In this document: in pieces, positions 52,833-62,315 of the stretch
Layout: every line of letters begins with the position of its first letter
Position numbering within the stretch: the stretch's first letter is position 1
NCBI RefSeq assembly: GCF_002930645.1
Contig: NZ_PSNW01000002.1
Location: 491,777-555,776, forward strand
DNA: 64,000 nt
Reading direction: 5' to 3'
Origin: Solimonas fluminis
GTDB taxonomy: Bacteria > Pseudomonadota > Gammaproteobacteria > Nevskiales > Nevskiaceae
The notes under the pieces: model-generated
What the model was told of the DNA's origin: nothing
The model's input: the letters and a program-made list of their open reading frames with translations, nothing else
The model's database searches: none
Translations under genes and position numbers: made by a program

Positions 52833-53536
52833 CGCGACTGCGAGCCGCCGCCCAGGGTGAGGAAATCCGACAGCGGCGGTATCGCCTGGTTGTCCAGGCC
52901 GCTGAGCACGGCCGCCAGGATGATCCGTCCCGTCACCTTGCGGGCGTGCCGGATCTGATCTTCCGTGGGCTGCTCCAGCGCGAAGCAGTTTCCTCCTACG
53001 TGCTCGGCCACATGCAGCAGCGTTTCGACGAAGGTAGGGTCTATGCCGGGCAACCCCAGTTGTTCGGCGCGCTGCCTTACCACCTCCTGCAGGGTTTCCA
53101 GCGCCTGTCCGCGCAGTTCGCCGGCGGGGGAGTCGCGGTCGTGGATCTCGCGATAGAACGCGCCCACTCCGGGCACGTTGCGGCGCGCCCAGTCGAAGTA
53201 GGCGTCCAGCGCCAGGTTGATGCCCTGCTCCAGCGTGCGGGCACTGGCTACCGCGGCGGGCAGCGCCGTGAGCAGGTCGAGGTAGGCGCGTCCCAGCGCC
53301 TCGCGGATGACTTCGCGCTTGTCGGAGAACAGTCGGTAGAAGGTCGGGCGCGAGATGTTGGCAGCCTGCAGCATCAACTCCACCGAGCTGCGTTGGTAGC
53401 CATGCTCGGCGTACACGCGCATCGCCGCCTCGATCACCGCCTCGCGGAGCTGCTCGCCGGAGGGCTCCGTTGCCGACGGCCGGCCCGGCCGGCGCCGGCG
53501 GACGGGCTTGCGGGAACTGGGGCTGCTGCGGCTCAT
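52829..53536 (-). CDS. TetR-family transcriptional regulator
   Basis: This 235-residue regulator has a basic N-terminal extension and a TetR HTH (LREAVIEAAMRVYAEHGYQRSSVELMLQAANISRPTFY, about 30-67), then an all-helical ligand domain. PTFYRLFSDKREV is the recognition-helix end typical of the family. The ligand is unknown. It diverges from the lipoprotein hydrolase gene, with two matching palindromes in the promoter between them, so it probably represses that gene and itself. It converges on mmsB and need not control the valine genes. Confidence 0.9.
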   Translation of the reverse strand: MSRSSPSSRKPVRRRRPGRPSATEPSGEQLREAVIEAAMRVYAEHGYQRSSVELMLQAANISRPTFYRLFSDKREVIREALGRAYLDLLTALPAAVASARTLEQGINLALDAYFDWARRNVPGVGAFYREIHDRDSPAGELRGQALETLQEVVRQRAEQLGLPGIDPTFVETLLHVAEHVGGNCFALEQPTEDQIRHARKVTGRIILAAVLSGLDNQAIPPLSDFLTLGGGSQSR

Positions 53537-53573
53537 GGGCCAGGAAAGGGACGGGATGGGCTTGCCAAAATCT

Positions 53574-53611
53574 TAACAACATTGTTACGATTAAAAATAA
53601 CACTAATGTTA
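53574..53611. promoter_or_regulatory. two TetR-type operator palindromes
   Basis: TAACAA-CA-TTGTTA (53574-53587) and TAACA-CTAA-TGTTA (53598-53611) are both 14 bp, share the half-site TAACA, and have centres 24 bp apart. They lie in an AT-rich island between the divergent TetR and lipoprotein hydrolase genes. This is the standard position for autoregulatory TetR operators. Confidence 0.6.
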
Positions 53612-53668
53612 CTTATATGAGAGGGCGGCTGTCCGAGCGCCCCGGCCCTGTCGTCGAGGAGAAGGCTC

Positions 53669-55309
53669 ATGAAGATGTCCGGCAAGTTCCGCCGTCGTGC
53701 CGCCGGCGGCGTCCTGGTCCTGTCCGCTGCCCTGGCCGGCTGCGGTTCGTCTTCGTCTCTGCCGGAGGCTCCGGCGGAGAACCCGGTGACCGGTGAGGCC
53801 CGGGGCTGCGATGCCGCGGCATTTCCCTCGGCGGCGTGGACGCTATGCGAGGCGCAGAACATCGCCAATACGCTGCAGAACACCACGCTGCATACGGCGC
53901 TGCTGCCGGGACTGCTGTCCGATACCACGCGCTACCAGGTGGCAAGGCTTTCGCTGCTGCTGACCGATCCCGAGCGCCAGCCCAATCCCAACAGCTGCAC
54001 GGCCATCGCCCTGTGCCCGATCGATCCGCGGGTCCAGGGCTGGGAGGCTGCCGGCGAACTGGTCGCGCCGGTGCTCTACACCTCGCGTTCCGGCGCCACC
54101 ATCTCCGGCCATGTCTGGGCCACGGCCGCAGGGCCGGCAAAGCGTCCGGGCGTCATCATCGTCAATGGCTCCGTCGTCGGCTATGAGCCGATCTACTGGT
54201 ATGCCGCGCAGACGCTGGCGCGCAGCGGCTTCGTGGTGATGACCTTCGACGCCCAGGGCGAGGGCATGTCCGACCAATTCGGCGAGGCACCCGACCAGCT
54301 GGAAGCCGCCTTCGCGGGCATCCCGGCGCTGGGCCTGGTGAAACCGGCCGATGTCGCCGGCTTCGGCCTCGGCGGCAATGGCCTGCCGTTCTACGATGGC
54401 GGCGCCGACGCCCTGGACTTCCTGCTGTCCACGCCCACGGCGCCCTATGTGCCGGTGCCCAGCCGCAGTTCCGGCACCTCGCATGCCGCGAAGCAGGAAC
54501 GCCGCGTCGCCGCGGGACTCAATGCCGCGTACAACCCGCTGTGGCAACTGCTGGACGCCTCGCGCATCGGCATCGCCGGGCATTCCTACGGTGCCGAGGC
54601 GGCCAGCTGGCTGGTGCAGCAGGATTCGCGCCTGTCTGCCGCGGTGGCCTGGGACGCGCTCTGCGTTCCGGTCTCTCCCTCGCCGGATGAAGCCATCGCG
54701 CTGGCTACTGCGCCTGTCAACCGTCTCGCCGGCGCCTTGCCGCTGCCCGCCGGGTACGGCTTGCCCACGGAGTGCTTCGGCGCTCCGGCCGGACCTGCCC
54801 CGGCCATCACCAAGCCGGCGCTGAGCATTACCTCCGACTACCTGCTGGTGCCCGCGCCCTACCTGGCCCCGCCCGATCCGGACATCAAGGCGGAGGCTTC
54901 GCACATCTACTCCCAGCAAGGCGTGGACACGGGCACCATCGTCATTCGCGGCGGCACGCACTTCGACTTCAACGACGTGCCCGCGGTGTTGCCCGCGTCG
55001 CTGCGCGGCATCGATCTGGTGGCCTGGTACACCGCGGCCTGGTTTTCCAAGTACCTGAAGAACGATCCCGGCGCCGATGCCCTGCTGCTCAGCAGGCGCT
55101 GGCAGGACGACAGCGCTACGGCGCAGGCCGATGCGGCCGGCGATCCCAACCTGCTCTCCTGGCACTACCACTCGCGCCTCGACATCCGCCTGCGTGGCGG
55201 CGGCCGCTTCAAGTGCGAGAATCTGCGCCTGGGCTGTGCCGGCCAGGTGGACGCGGCGCGCGACGGCGGGCCGGAGCGCTACTCGTTTGCGGAGGTCGTG
55301 GGGCCCTAG
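53669..55309 (+). CDS. secreted alpha/beta-hydrolase lipoprotein, TetR-adjacent
   Basis: This 546-residue exported protein has a lipobox LAGC|GSSS at about residue 24. An alpha/beta-hydrolase fold is shown by the oxyanion strand PGVIIVNGS, FVVMTFDAQGEGMSDQ and the nucleophile elbow IAGHSYGAEAAS; a late HFDFND with IVIRGGTHFDF gives a candidate catalytic His. Cys residues near the N-terminus and the NSCTAIALCP segment may form disulfides. The substrate is unknown; a bulky ester or amide is likely by analogy. Its promoter carries two palindromes matching a TetR operator. REP-like repeats follow its stop. Confidence 0.78.
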   Translation: MKMSGKFRRRAAGGVLVLSAALAGCGSSSSLPEAPAENPVTGEARGCDAAAFPSAAWTLCEAQNIANTLQNTTLHTALLPGLLSDTTRYQVARLSLLLTDPERQPNPNSCTAIALCPIDPRVQGWEAAGELVAPVLYTSRSGATISGHVWATAAGPAKRPGVIIVNGSVVGYEPIYWYAAQTLARSGFVVMTFDAQGEGMSDQFGEAPDQLEAAFAGIPALGLVKPADVAGFGLGGNGLPFYDGGADALDFLLSTPTAPYVPVPSRSSGTSHAAKQERRVAAGLNAAYNPLWQLLDASRIGIAGHSYGAEAASWLVQQDSRLSAAVAWDALCVPVSPSPDEAIALATAPVNRLAGALPLPAGYGLPTECFGAPAGPAPAITKPALSITSDYLLVPAPYLAPPDPDIKAEASHIYSQQGVDTGTIVIRGGTHFDFNDVPAVLPASLRGIDLVAWYTAAWFSKYLKNDPGADALLLSRRWQDDSATAQADAAGDPNLLSWHYHSRLDIRLRGGGRFKCENLRLGCAGQVDAARDGGPERYSFAEVVGP

Positions 55310-55328
55310 GGAAACTCCGAAGAAGTCA

Positions 55329-55419
55329 CCGTTCGCCCTGAGCCTGTCGACGGGTGGACGTAACTCGTTGACCGACGGGGGGAGGTCCGCCCGTGCTTCG
55401 ACAGGCTCAGCTCGAACGG
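55329..55419. repeat. inverted pair of REP-like elements
   Basis: CCGTTCGCCCTGAGCCTG (55329-55354) and an inverted copy CTTCGACAGGCTCAGCTCG (55396-55419) flank about 40 bases. The sequence can fold into one large hairpin. It is the same element family as at 1362, 4795 and 4951. Confidence 0.75.
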
Positions 55420-55435
55420 ACCTTTCAGCGCTTTC

Positions 55436-55981
55436 CTAGGGCACCCAGCGCTTGGCCAGCTTGCGCGCCAGCGTGCGCCGGTGCATGCCCAGGCGCCGCG
55501 CGGTCTCGGAGATGTTGAAGCCGGTCTCGGCCAGCACCTCGTGGATGCGTTCCATCTCCAGCGTCTTGATGGAGGTGGGACGCGCCGCCACCGGAGCCTG
55601 CAGCTGGGGCTCCGCCGGCTCGTTGCTGAAGGCGGCCTCGATGTCGTCGGTGTTGGAGGGCTTGACCAGGTAGTTGCAGGCGCCGAGCTTGATCGCCTCC
55701 ACGGCGGTGGCGATGCTGGCGAAGCCGGTCAGGACCACGATCATCATCTCCGGATCGTGCTGATGCAGCATCTGCACCACGCTCAGGCCCGATTCCTGGC
55801 CGAGCTTGAGGTCCACCACGGCGCGCTCGGGAGCCTGCGTCTTCAGCAGTTCGCGGGTTTCCTCGACGCTGGCGGCGTGCAGCACGCGGCAGCCGCGCCG
55901 TTCGAAGGAGCGCTTCAACGTACGCGCGAAGGCGGCATCGTCCTCCACGATCAGCATCAGGCGTTCAGCCGCGTCGTTCAT
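55436..55981 (-). CDS. regA: RegA/PrrA/ActR-type response regulator
   Basis: This 181-residue regulator has a receiver domain (LMLIVEDDAAFARTL, Asp in AVVDLKLGQESGL, Lys in YLVKPSN) and a short Fis-like HTH, ISETARRLGMHRRTLARKLAKR, at the very C-terminus. That layout is diagnostic of the RegA/PrrA/ActR family of redox regulators. The RegB-type kinase lies directly upstream and overlaps it. ATG at 55981 is used, three bases after an alternative ATG. Adjacent SURF1 and cyoABCD genes are natural targets, as RegA homologues control respiratory oxidases in other bacteria. Confidence 0.92.
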   Translation of the reverse strand: MNDAAERLMLIVEDDAAFARTLKRSFERRGCRVLHAASVEETRELLKTQAPERAVVDLKLGQESGLSVVQMLHQHDPEMMIVVLTGFASIATAVEAIKLGACNYLVKPSNTDDIEAAFSNEPAEPQLQAPVAARPTSIKTLEMERIHEVLAETGFNISETARRLGMHRRTLARKLAKRWVP

Positions 55982-57302
55982 CATCCTCTCCGATCGCCAG
56001 GGCGGACAGCGGCAGCTGCAGGCGCACGCGGGCTCCGCCTTCCGGCAGGTTTTCCGCGCGCACCTGTCCGCCGAGCTTGCGCAGCACGTTCACCACCAGG
56101 AACAGGCCGAGACCGCCGCCCGGGCGGCCCTTGCTGGACTGGTAGGGCTTGCCGATCTTCTCCAGCATTTCAGGAGCAAAGCCGGGGCCGCGATCCTGCA
56201 CCGTCAGCGTCAGCAGGCCGTCGGTGCAGCCGGCCGCCAGGCCCACCCAGGCCGGCGAGGCGTCGGCGGCATTGTCCAGCACGTTGCAGATCACCTGCTT
56301 GAGGGCAGAGTCGGAAATCACCGGCTCCTTCATCCAGGTCCTGCTCGAGGTATCGTCGATGCGGTAGTCCAGGCTCACCGATGGGCGCGTGTTGCACCAT
56401 TCGCCGACCAGTTCGTCCAGGAAGCTGCCGGCGGTCGTCACCGCCAGGGCGCCGCCGCGAGCCTCGCCGGCCGACATCAGGATGCCGGTGACGATGGACT
56501 TGCAGCGCCGCACCTCGCCCTCCATGTCCACGATCTCCTGCAGCAGCTCGGGGTCGTCGCGGAACTGCGGCATGCGCTTCCAGTCGCCGAGGATCACCGA
56601 CAGCGTCGCCAGCGGCGTGCCCAGCTCATGCGCGGCACCCGAGGCCAGCAGGCCCATGCGCACGATGTGGTCCTCCTCCGCCGCCTGCTGGCGCAGATCG
56701 GCCAGGCGCGCGTCGCGCCGCCGCAGGTTGGCGTTGATGCGGGTCATGAACACCACCATCAGGGCCACGTCGAGCACGAAGCAGACCAGCATGCCCAGCA
56801 CGTGCAGCTGGAACAGTTCCTCGTGGCTCGGCATCTGCAGCGGCCGGTACCAGTGCATGAGGCCGGCGAAGCAGAGGCTGGTGACACCCAGCAGCAGCCA
56901 GGCCGACCAGGTTTCCAGCAGCACCGCGCCCAGCGCCACCTGCAGCAGGTAGAGGAACACGAAGGGATTGGTGGCGCCGCCGCTGTAGTAGAGCAGCGCC
57001 GTGAGCGCCGCCACGTCCAGCAGCAGGCCGGCGAGCAGGTCGGCGTTGCGCACTTCGCCCAGCCGCCGCGGGCGCAGCAGGCTGAACAGGTTGAGCAGGA
57101 TCAGGCAGCCCACCACCGCGAACATCTCCTGCAGCGGCAGCGGGATGCCGAAGAGGGAGGTAGTCAGGGCGATGGTCAGCACCTGGCCGAATACCGCCAT
57201 CCAGCGCAGCTGGATCAGCTGCATCAGGTTCTGCTGCCCCGCCGTCTGGCCCATGGAGGCGAGCAGCGACAGGTTTCTGGCCGTGGTCTGGATCAGCGAC
57301 AT
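55965..57302 (-). CDS. regB: RegB/PrrB/ActS-type redox sensor histidine kinase
   Basis: This 445-residue kinase has about six membrane helices in the N-terminal half. The sensor region contains GGATNPFVFLYLLQ, the quinone-binding GGxxNPF heptapeptide of RegB. A cytoplasmic H-box SGAAHELGTPLATL follows, with a Cys in EVRRCKSIVTGIL matching the redox-active Cys of RegB, and the ATPase domain ends GGLGLFLVVNVL. It senses the redox state of the ubiquinone pool in other organisms. It overlaps regA by 17 nt. ATG at 57302 matches the family start. Confidence 0.93.
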   Translation of the reverse strand: MSLIQTTARNLSLLASMGQTAGQQNLMQLIQLRWMAVFGQVLTIALTTSLFGIPLPLQEMFAVVGCLILLNLFSLLRPRRLGEVRNADLLAGLLLDVAALTALLYYSGGATNPFVFLYLLQVALGAVLLETWSAWLLLGVTSLCFAGLMHWYRPLQMPSHEELFQLHVLGMLVCFVLDVALMVVFMTRINANLRRRDARLADLRQQAAEEDHIVRMGLLASGAAHELGTPLATLSVILGDWKRMPQFRDDPELLQEIVDMEGEVRRCKSIVTGILMSAGEARGGALAVTTAGSFLDELVGEWCNTRPSVSLDYRIDDTSSRTWMKEPVISDSALKQVICNVLDNAADASPAWVGLAAGCTDGLLTLTVQDRGPGFAPEMLEKIGKPYQSSKGRPGGGLGLFLVVNVLRKLGGQVRAENLPEGGARVRLQLPLSALAIGEDDERRG

Positions 57303-57448
57303 GGGCGTGATCCTACCGTGGGCAAGAGCTTGGGATGTACCGTCATCCCGGCGGAAGCCGATATCCGGTACCGAACGGGAGTGGACGTCGGATCGGTTGG
57401 ATACCCGCTTGCCCCGGTATGGCGGCGGCTCGGAGCTCCGGCGTGCGT
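57303..57448. repeat. intergenic spacer with a diverged CGTCATCCCGGC repeat
   Basis: CGTCATCCCGGCGGAAGCCG (57341-57360) and the mirrored tail ATATCCGG belong to the same palindromic family as 42185-42212, but degenerate. No gene is visible. It separates SURF1 from regB. Confidence 0.55.
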
Positions 57449-58198
57449 TCAAGCGTGCCGGCCGCGCCGCAGCCGCCATTCGCGCCGCCCCACCATGCCC
57501 AGGCCGCCCGCCACCATCAGCGCCAGCCCATACCAGGTCAGGGCGTAGACCGCGTGGCTGTTGTGGAAGCTCACCACGGTCAGGCCGCCGACCGGGCCGT
57601 TCTCGGCCGAGGCGGAGGCGTCGATGAAGTAGGGTGCCGTGCGGTCCGTGCGCAGGCCGCGGGAGCCCGTCAGGGCCGCCACGTCGCGCGAATGCCAGCG
57701 GTTCGCGGCGGGATCGTTGCGCCGCAGGAAGCCGCCGCCGGGTTCGGTCAGGCGCAGCAGGCCTTCCACCCGCTGCGGCCCCACGAGTTGTCCCGCCAGG
57801 CGGCGGGCCGGGTCGCGCCGCTCCGGCGGCACGAAGCCACGGTTGATCCAGACCAGGGAGCCATCGGCCTGCCGCAGCGGGGTCATGACCCAGCAGCCGG
57901 CGCCGAGCTTGGTCGCGGCCTGGGTGCAGGTTTCCTGGTCGTGAAGGAACTCGCCCTCGGCGAAGACCCGGCGGTATTCGTCGGGCCTGCCGATGGCGGC
58001 CCAGGCCTCGGGCCCGGGGGCGGGAGACGGGGCGGCCTTCAGGCGCTGCTCCACCCGCTCGATCAGGTCCAGCTTCCAGGCGCGGCGCTGGACCTGCCAG
58101 TTGCCGAGCCAGACCAGCCCGGCGAACAGGGCCAGGCCGACGATCCCCAGCAGCGCGAGGCTTGCGGCGGAGCGCGGCCTGGCCTCGTCCGGCGTCAC
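57449..58198 (-). CDS. SURF1-family cytochrome oxidase assembly protein
   Basis: This 249-residue membrane protein has an N-terminal helix (about 14-36) with WLGNWQVQRRAWKLDLI, a periplasmic domain including GPQRVEGLLRL and TAPYFIDA, and a C-terminal helix with SHAVYALTWYGLALM. These are the SURF1 signatures. SURF1 helps insert haem into haem-copper oxidases. GTG at 58198 starts in GTGA, overlapping the cyoD stop, so it is part of the cyo operon. Together with cyoA-D it forms a complete oxidase unit apart from the haem O synthase gene cyoE, which is not here. Confidence 0.93.
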   Translation of the reverse strand: MTPDEARPRSAASLALLGIVGLALFAGLVWLGNWQVQRRAWKLDLIERVEQRLKAAPSPAPGPEAWAAIGRPDEYRRVFAEGEFLHDQETCTQAATKLGAGCWVMTPLRQADGSLVWINRGFVPPERRDPARRLAGQLVGPQRVEGLLRLTEPGGGFLRRNDPAANRWHSRDVAALTGSRGLRTDRTAPYFIDASASAENGPVGGLTVVSFHNSHAVYALTWYGLALMVAGGLGMVGRREWRLRRGRHA

Positions 58199-58596
58199 GG
58201 CGCGTTGCGCATCTCGTGCGCCGAGACCGGCATCATGTTGTCGTTCATGTTGAACATGACCCACAGGGAGCCGGCCAGCGTGATCACCACCAGCACCAGC
58301 GTGAAGATCAGCGCCAGCATGTTCCAGCCGCCCTCGGAACTGGTGTTCATGTGCAGGAAGTAGATCATGTGCACCAGGATCTGCACGACCGCGAAGCCCA
58401 TGATGATGAACACCGTGGCCTGCTTGCTGGGCAGCACGTCGCCCATCACCAGCCAGAACGGGATCGTCGTCAGGATCACCGACAGGATGAAGCCCGTCAT
58501 GTAGCCCTTGAACGTGCCGTGGGCCTCGCCCTCGGGGTGGTGGTGGCTGTGGACGTGGCGCTGGTCGTAGGCGCGTTCCGTGTCGGCGGTGCTCAT
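58195..58596 (-). CDS. cyoD: cytochrome o ubiquinol oxidase subunit IV
   Basis: This 133-residue subunit has three membrane helices (about 31-51, 60-80 and 93-115) and a His-rich N-terminus [15 protein letters not shown]. The HMIYFLHMN segment is typical of CyoD. It follows cyoC with a 4-nt overlap and precedes SURF1. Confidence 0.95.
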   Translation of the reverse strand: MSTADTERAYDQRHVHSHHHPEGEAHGTFKGYMTGFILSVILTTIPFWLVMGDVLPSKQATVFIIMGFAVVQILVHMIYFLHMNTSSEGGWNMLALIFTLVLVVITLAGSLWVMFNMNDNMMPVSAHEMRNAP

Positions 58597-59216
58597 CGCA
58601 GCACTCCCATCAGGTAGACGAAGGTGAAGACGCCGATCCAGACGACGTCGAGGAAGTGCCAGAACAGGCTGAGGCAGGCCAGGCGGCGGCGGTTGGGCTC
58701 GGTCAGGCCCATCTTGCGCACCTGCACCATCAGCACCACCAGCCAGACGATGCCGAAGCTGACGTGCAGGCCATGGGTGCCTACCAGCGCGAAGAAGGCC
58801 GACAGGAAGGCGCTGCGCTGCGGGCCGGCCCCCTCGTGGATGAAGTGGTTGAACTCGTAGAGTTCCAGGCCGACGAAGGCCAGGCCGAAAAGGCCGGTGA
58901 CGGCCAGCCAGCCCAGCACGGCGTTCTGGCGACCGCGCGCCATCTCCAGCATCGCGAAGCCGTAGGTGATCGACGACAGCAGCAGCATGGAGGTGTTGAC
59001 CGCCACCAGCCCCAGGTCGAACAGGTCCTTCGGGCCGGGACCGGCGGCATAGTTGGCGCCCACCACGCCGTACATCGCGAACAGCACGGCGAAGATGAGG
59101 CAGTCGCTCATCAGGTAGAGCCAGAAGCCCAGCATCGTCCCGTTCTGCGGGTGATGCTCGCCGGTATCGTAGAAGCTGTCCGGCGGGAAAGTGGTTTCAG
59201 CGGCGTGTGCGCTCAT
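58593..59216 (-). CDS. cyoC: cytochrome o ubiquinol oxidase subunit III
   Basis: CyoC is the 207-residue five-helix subunit III of the quinol-oxidase heme-copper complex. Characteristic segments are [20 protein letters not shown] and [14 protein letters not shown], and the C-terminal [19 protein letters not shown]. It lies 3 nt after cyoB and overlaps cyoD by 4 nt. Confidence 0.96.
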   Translation of the reverse strand: MSAHAAETTFPPDSFYDTGEHHPQNGTMLGFWLYLMSDCLIFAVLFAMYGVVGANYAAGPGPKDLFDLGLVAVNTSMLLLSSITYGFAMLEMARGRQNAVLGWLAVTGLFGLAFVGLELYEFNHFIHEGAGPQRSAFLSAFFALVGTHGLHVSFGIVWLVVLMVQVRKMGLTEPNRRRLACLSLFWHFLDVVWIGVFTFVYLMGVLR

Positions 59217-59219
59217 GGA

Positions 59220-61229
59220 TCAGGCCTTTTGGAGCGCCGCGAGCTGGCTCGTGCGCTGGTCCTCGACGCGGCTCACCTCATCGGCATGGATGTGGTAGTC
59301 GCGGTCGTAGTTGAAGGTGTGGATGATGGTGGCGGCGATCAGGCCGAAGAACGACGCCGCAGCCAGCCACCAGATGTGCCAGATCAGGGCGAATCCGCAG
59401 ACCGTGGCGATGCCGGCCAGCACGATGCCGGCGGCGGTGTTCTTCGGCATGTGGATGTCGACGAAGCCGCTCACCGGGCGCTGGTGGCCGCGGCGCTTCA
59501 TGTCGAACCAGGCGTCCTGGTCGTGCACGCGCGGCGTGAAGGCGAAGTTGTAGGCCGGCGGCGGCGACGAGGTGGCCCACTCCAGGGTGCGGCCGTTCCA
59601 GGGGTCGCCGGTCTCGTCGCGCAGGCTGTCGCGGCGGCGGATGCTGACGAAGATCTGGATCAGGAAGGCCAGGATGCCCACGCCGATCAGCACCGCGCCC
59701 ACCGCGGCGATCTGGAACCAGATCTGCAGGCTCATGTCCTCGAAGTGGCTGACGCGGCGGGTCACGCCCATCAGGCCCAGCACGTAGAGCGGCGCGAAGG
59801 CCACCCAGAAGCCGACCAGCCAGAACCAGAACGAAACCTTGCCCCAGAACTCGTCCAGCTTGAAGCCGGCCACCTTGGGGAACCAGTAGTTGATGCCGGC
59901 GAACACGCCGAAAACCACGCCGCCGATGATCACGTTGTGGAAGTGCGCGATCAGGAACAGGCTGTTGTGCAGCACGAAGTCCGCCGGGGGCACGGCCAGC
60001 AGAACGCCGGTCATGCCGCCGATGACGAAGGTGAACATGAAGCCCATGGTCCACAGCATCGGCACGTCGAACTTGATGCGGCCGCGGTACATCGTGAACA
60101 GCCAGTTGAACATCTTGGCGCCCGTGGGGATCGAGATGATCATCGTGGTGATGCCGAAGAACGAGTTGACGCTGGCGCCCGAGCCCATCGTGAAGAAGTG
60201 GTGCAGCCACACCAGGTACGACAGGATCGTGATCACCACGGTGGCGTAGACCATCGAGGTATAGCCGAACAGGCGCTTGCCGCTGAAGGTGGAGACCACC
60301 TCCGAGAACACGCCGAACAGCGGCAGGATCAGGATGTAGACCTCCGGGTGGCCCCAGATCCAGATCAGGTTCACGTACATCATGGCGTTGCCGCCGAAGT
60401 CGTTGGTGAAGAAGTTGGTGCCCACGTAGCGGTCCAGCGACAGCAGGCCCAGCACCGCCGTCAGCACCGGGAAGGCGGCCACGATCAGCACGTTGGTGCA
60501 CAGCGCGGTCCAGGTGAACACCGGCATCTTCATCAGCGTCATGCCCGGGGCGCGCATCTTGACGATGGTCACCAGCAGGTTCACGCCCGACAAGAGCGTT
60601 CCCACGCCGGCTATCTGCAGTGCCCAGATGTAGTAGTCCACGCCCACGCTGGGGCTGTAGGCGATGCCCGACAGCGGGGGGTAGGCCAGCCAGCCGGTCT
60701 GAGCGAACTCGCCGACGAACAGCGACATCATCACCAGCACCGCGCCGGCGGTGGTCATCCAGAAGCTGAAGTTGTTCAGGAAGGGGAAGGCCACGTCGCG
60801 CGCGCCGATCTGCAGCGGCACCACGTAGTTCATCAGGCCGGTGACGAAGGGCATGGCCACGAAGAAGATCATGATCACGCCGTGGGCGGTGAAGATCTGG
60901 TCGTAGTGGTGCGGCGGCAGGTAGCCCATCGAGTCGCCGAAGGCGAAGGCCTGCTGGGCGCGCATCATGATGGCGTCGGCGAAGCCGCGCAGCAGCATGA
61001 CGATGCCCAGGACCATGTACATCACGCCGATCCTCTTGTGGTCGATGCTGCAGAACCAGTCGTTCCACAGCGTGCCCCAGGCGCGCTTCCTGGTGATGTA
61101 CGCGAGCAGGGACATGCCCAGGATCGCGGTGGCCACGAAGGTCCAGACCAGGATCGGCTCGTGGTAGGGGATGGCCTCCAGCGTGAGGCGGCCGAACAGG
61201 GTCTGCATCAGTTCCGAACGTTCTTGCAT
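59220..61229 (-). CDS. cyoB: cytochrome o ubiquinol oxidase subunit I
   Basis: This 669-residue catalytic subunit binds haem b, haem o3 and CuB. Signature segments include [16 protein letters not shown] with a haem His, [17 protein letters not shown] with a CuB His and the cross-linked Tyr, and [13 protein letters not shown] with the His pair for haem b and o3; [10 protein letters not shown] supplies the other CuB His pair. About 14-15 membrane helices fit CyoB. It pumps protons while reducing oxygen to water with quinol. It is 9 nt from cyoA and 3 nt from cyoC. Confidence 0.97.
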   Translation of the reverse strand: MQERSELMQTLFGRLTLEAIPYHEPILVWTFVATAILGMSLLAYITRKRAWGTLWNDWFCSIDHKRIGVMYMVLGIVMLLRGFADAIMMRAQQAFAFGDSMGYLPPHHYDQIFTAHGVIMIFFVAMPFVTGLMNYVVPLQIGARDVAFPFLNNFSFWMTTAGAVLVMMSLFVGEFAQTGWLAYPPLSGIAYSPSVGVDYYIWALQIAGVGTLLSGVNLLVTIVKMRAPGMTLMKMPVFTWTALCTNVLIVAAFPVLTAVLGLLSLDRYVGTNFFTNDFGGNAMMYVNLIWIWGHPEVYILILPLFGVFSEVVSTFSGKRLFGYTSMVYATVVITILSYLVWLHHFFTMGSGASVNSFFGITTMIISIPTGAKMFNWLFTMYRGRIKFDVPMLWTMGFMFTFVIGGMTGVLLAVPPADFVLHNSLFLIAHFHNVIIGGVVFGVFAGINYWFPKVAGFKLDEFWGKVSFWFWLVGFWVAFAPLYVLGLMGVTRRVSHFEDMSLQIWFQIAAVGAVLIGVGILAFLIQIFVSIRRRDSLRDETGDPWNGRTLEWATSSPPPAYNFAFTPRVHDQDAWFDMKRRGHQRPVSGFVDIHMPKNTAAGIVLAGIATVCGFALIWHIWWLAAASFFGLIAATIIHTFNYDRDYHIHADEVSRVEDQRTSQLAALQKA

Positions 61230-61238
61230 GACGAATCT

Positions 61239-62315
61239 CTAGCGGAGCAGGCCGTACATCGGGGCATCGGTGGCGGGCGACAGCATCACCTCGGGGCCGA
61301 CCTGGCACAGCGACAGCACGAAGGCTTCGGCCTGGGTGCGGACGTCGCGCGAGCGCGGCCGGTCGTAGGCCAGGCGCGAGACGTTGTAGACGCCGGCCAG
61401 GCCCAGGCCGCCGCGGGCGTCGATGGCCATCATGTCGCGCATGCACATCTTGGCGGGGTCCACGCAGAGGTTGACCACCGCGTCGAACAGGCCCGCCATG
61501 GTGGTGCCGTAGTGGCGCACCGGCTCGCGCTCGCTGGGCTGGTCCAGGCGCAGGTACTCCTCGCGGTTCAGCGGGTCCTTGGCGGCCTTCACCTTGGCCA
61601 CCCAGGCGTCGAAGTCGGCGCCGCTGAGGCCGGCGAAGCGGAAGCGCATGTGCGAGAAGCCGTGGCCGCTGTAGTTGGCCGAGAAGCCCTCGTAGTCGCC
61701 GGCCTGGTTGATGACGGCGTGCAGCTTGGTCTCCATGGCGGGCATGGCGTAGATCTGGCCGGCCAGCGCGGGCACGAAGAAGGAGTTCATCACCGTGGAG
61801 GCGGTGATGCTGAACTCGATGGGCACGTCCACCGGTGCCGCCATCTCATTGACGCTGGCGATGCCGTAGTCGGGATAGATGAACAGCCACTTCCAGTCCA
61901 TGGCCACCACCTGCACCTTCAGCGGCTTCACGTCGGCGGCCAGTTCGCGCTGTGCGTCGATGCGCTCCAGCGGGCGGAAGGGGTCCAGGGTATGCGTGGC
62001 GATCCAGGTCACCGCGCCCAGGGCGATGATGATCAGCAGCGGCGCGGACCAGATCACCAGCTCCAGCTGGGTCGAGTGGTGCCATTCGGGGTCATAGGCT
62101 GCTTCCCTGTTCGACTGGCGGTAGCGCCATGCAAAAAGCGCGGTCAATGCCATCACCGGCAGCACGATCAGCAGCATCAGGATCGTGGACACCACGATCA
62201 GGTCGCGCTGCTGCATGGCGATGTCGCCCGAGGGGCGCAGCACCACCCAGTCGCAGCCGGCCAGGAGAAAGACCAGCGGTAACAACAGGATGCAGCGAGC
62301 AATTCTGGCAGCCAT
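61239..62315 (-). CDS. cyoA: cytochrome o ubiquinol oxidase subunit II
   Basis: This 358-residue membrane-anchored lipoprotein has lipobox FLLAGC|DW, two helices and a periplasmic cupredoxin-like domain. The CuA ligands of cytochrome c oxidases are absent, as expected for a quinol oxidase. The final segment (about 290 onward) is less conserved. It is first in the cyo operon; the promoter should lie in 62316-62463, shared with the divergent MFS gene. Confidence 0.95.
   Translation of the reverse strand: MAARIARCILLLPLVFLLAGCDWVVLRPSGDIAMQQRDLIVVSTILMLLIVLPVMALTALFAWRYRQSNREAAYDPEWHHSTQLELVIWSAPLLIIIALGAVTWIATHTLDPFRPLERIDAQRELAADVKPLKVQVVAMDWKWLFIYPDYGIASVNEMAAPVDVPIEFSITASTVMNSFFVPALAGQIYAMPAMETKLHAVINQAGDYEGFSANYSGHGFSHMRFRFAGLSGADFDAWVAKVKAAKDPLNREEYLRLDQPSEREPVRHYGTTMAGLFDAVVNLCVDPAKMCMRDMMAIDARGGLGLAGVYNVSRLAYDRPRSRDVRTQAEAFVLSLCQVGPEVMLSPATDAPMYGLLR

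Noticed and set aside
52829..53536. TetR as the regulator of the valine operon
   Set aside because: It converges on mmsB and its likely operators lie at its own divergent promoter, so control of mmsA is not supported.
58656..62282. A 1208-codon plus-strand frame across cyoCBA
   Set aside because: His/Gln/Asp-rich shadow of conserved membrane protein genes on the other strand.
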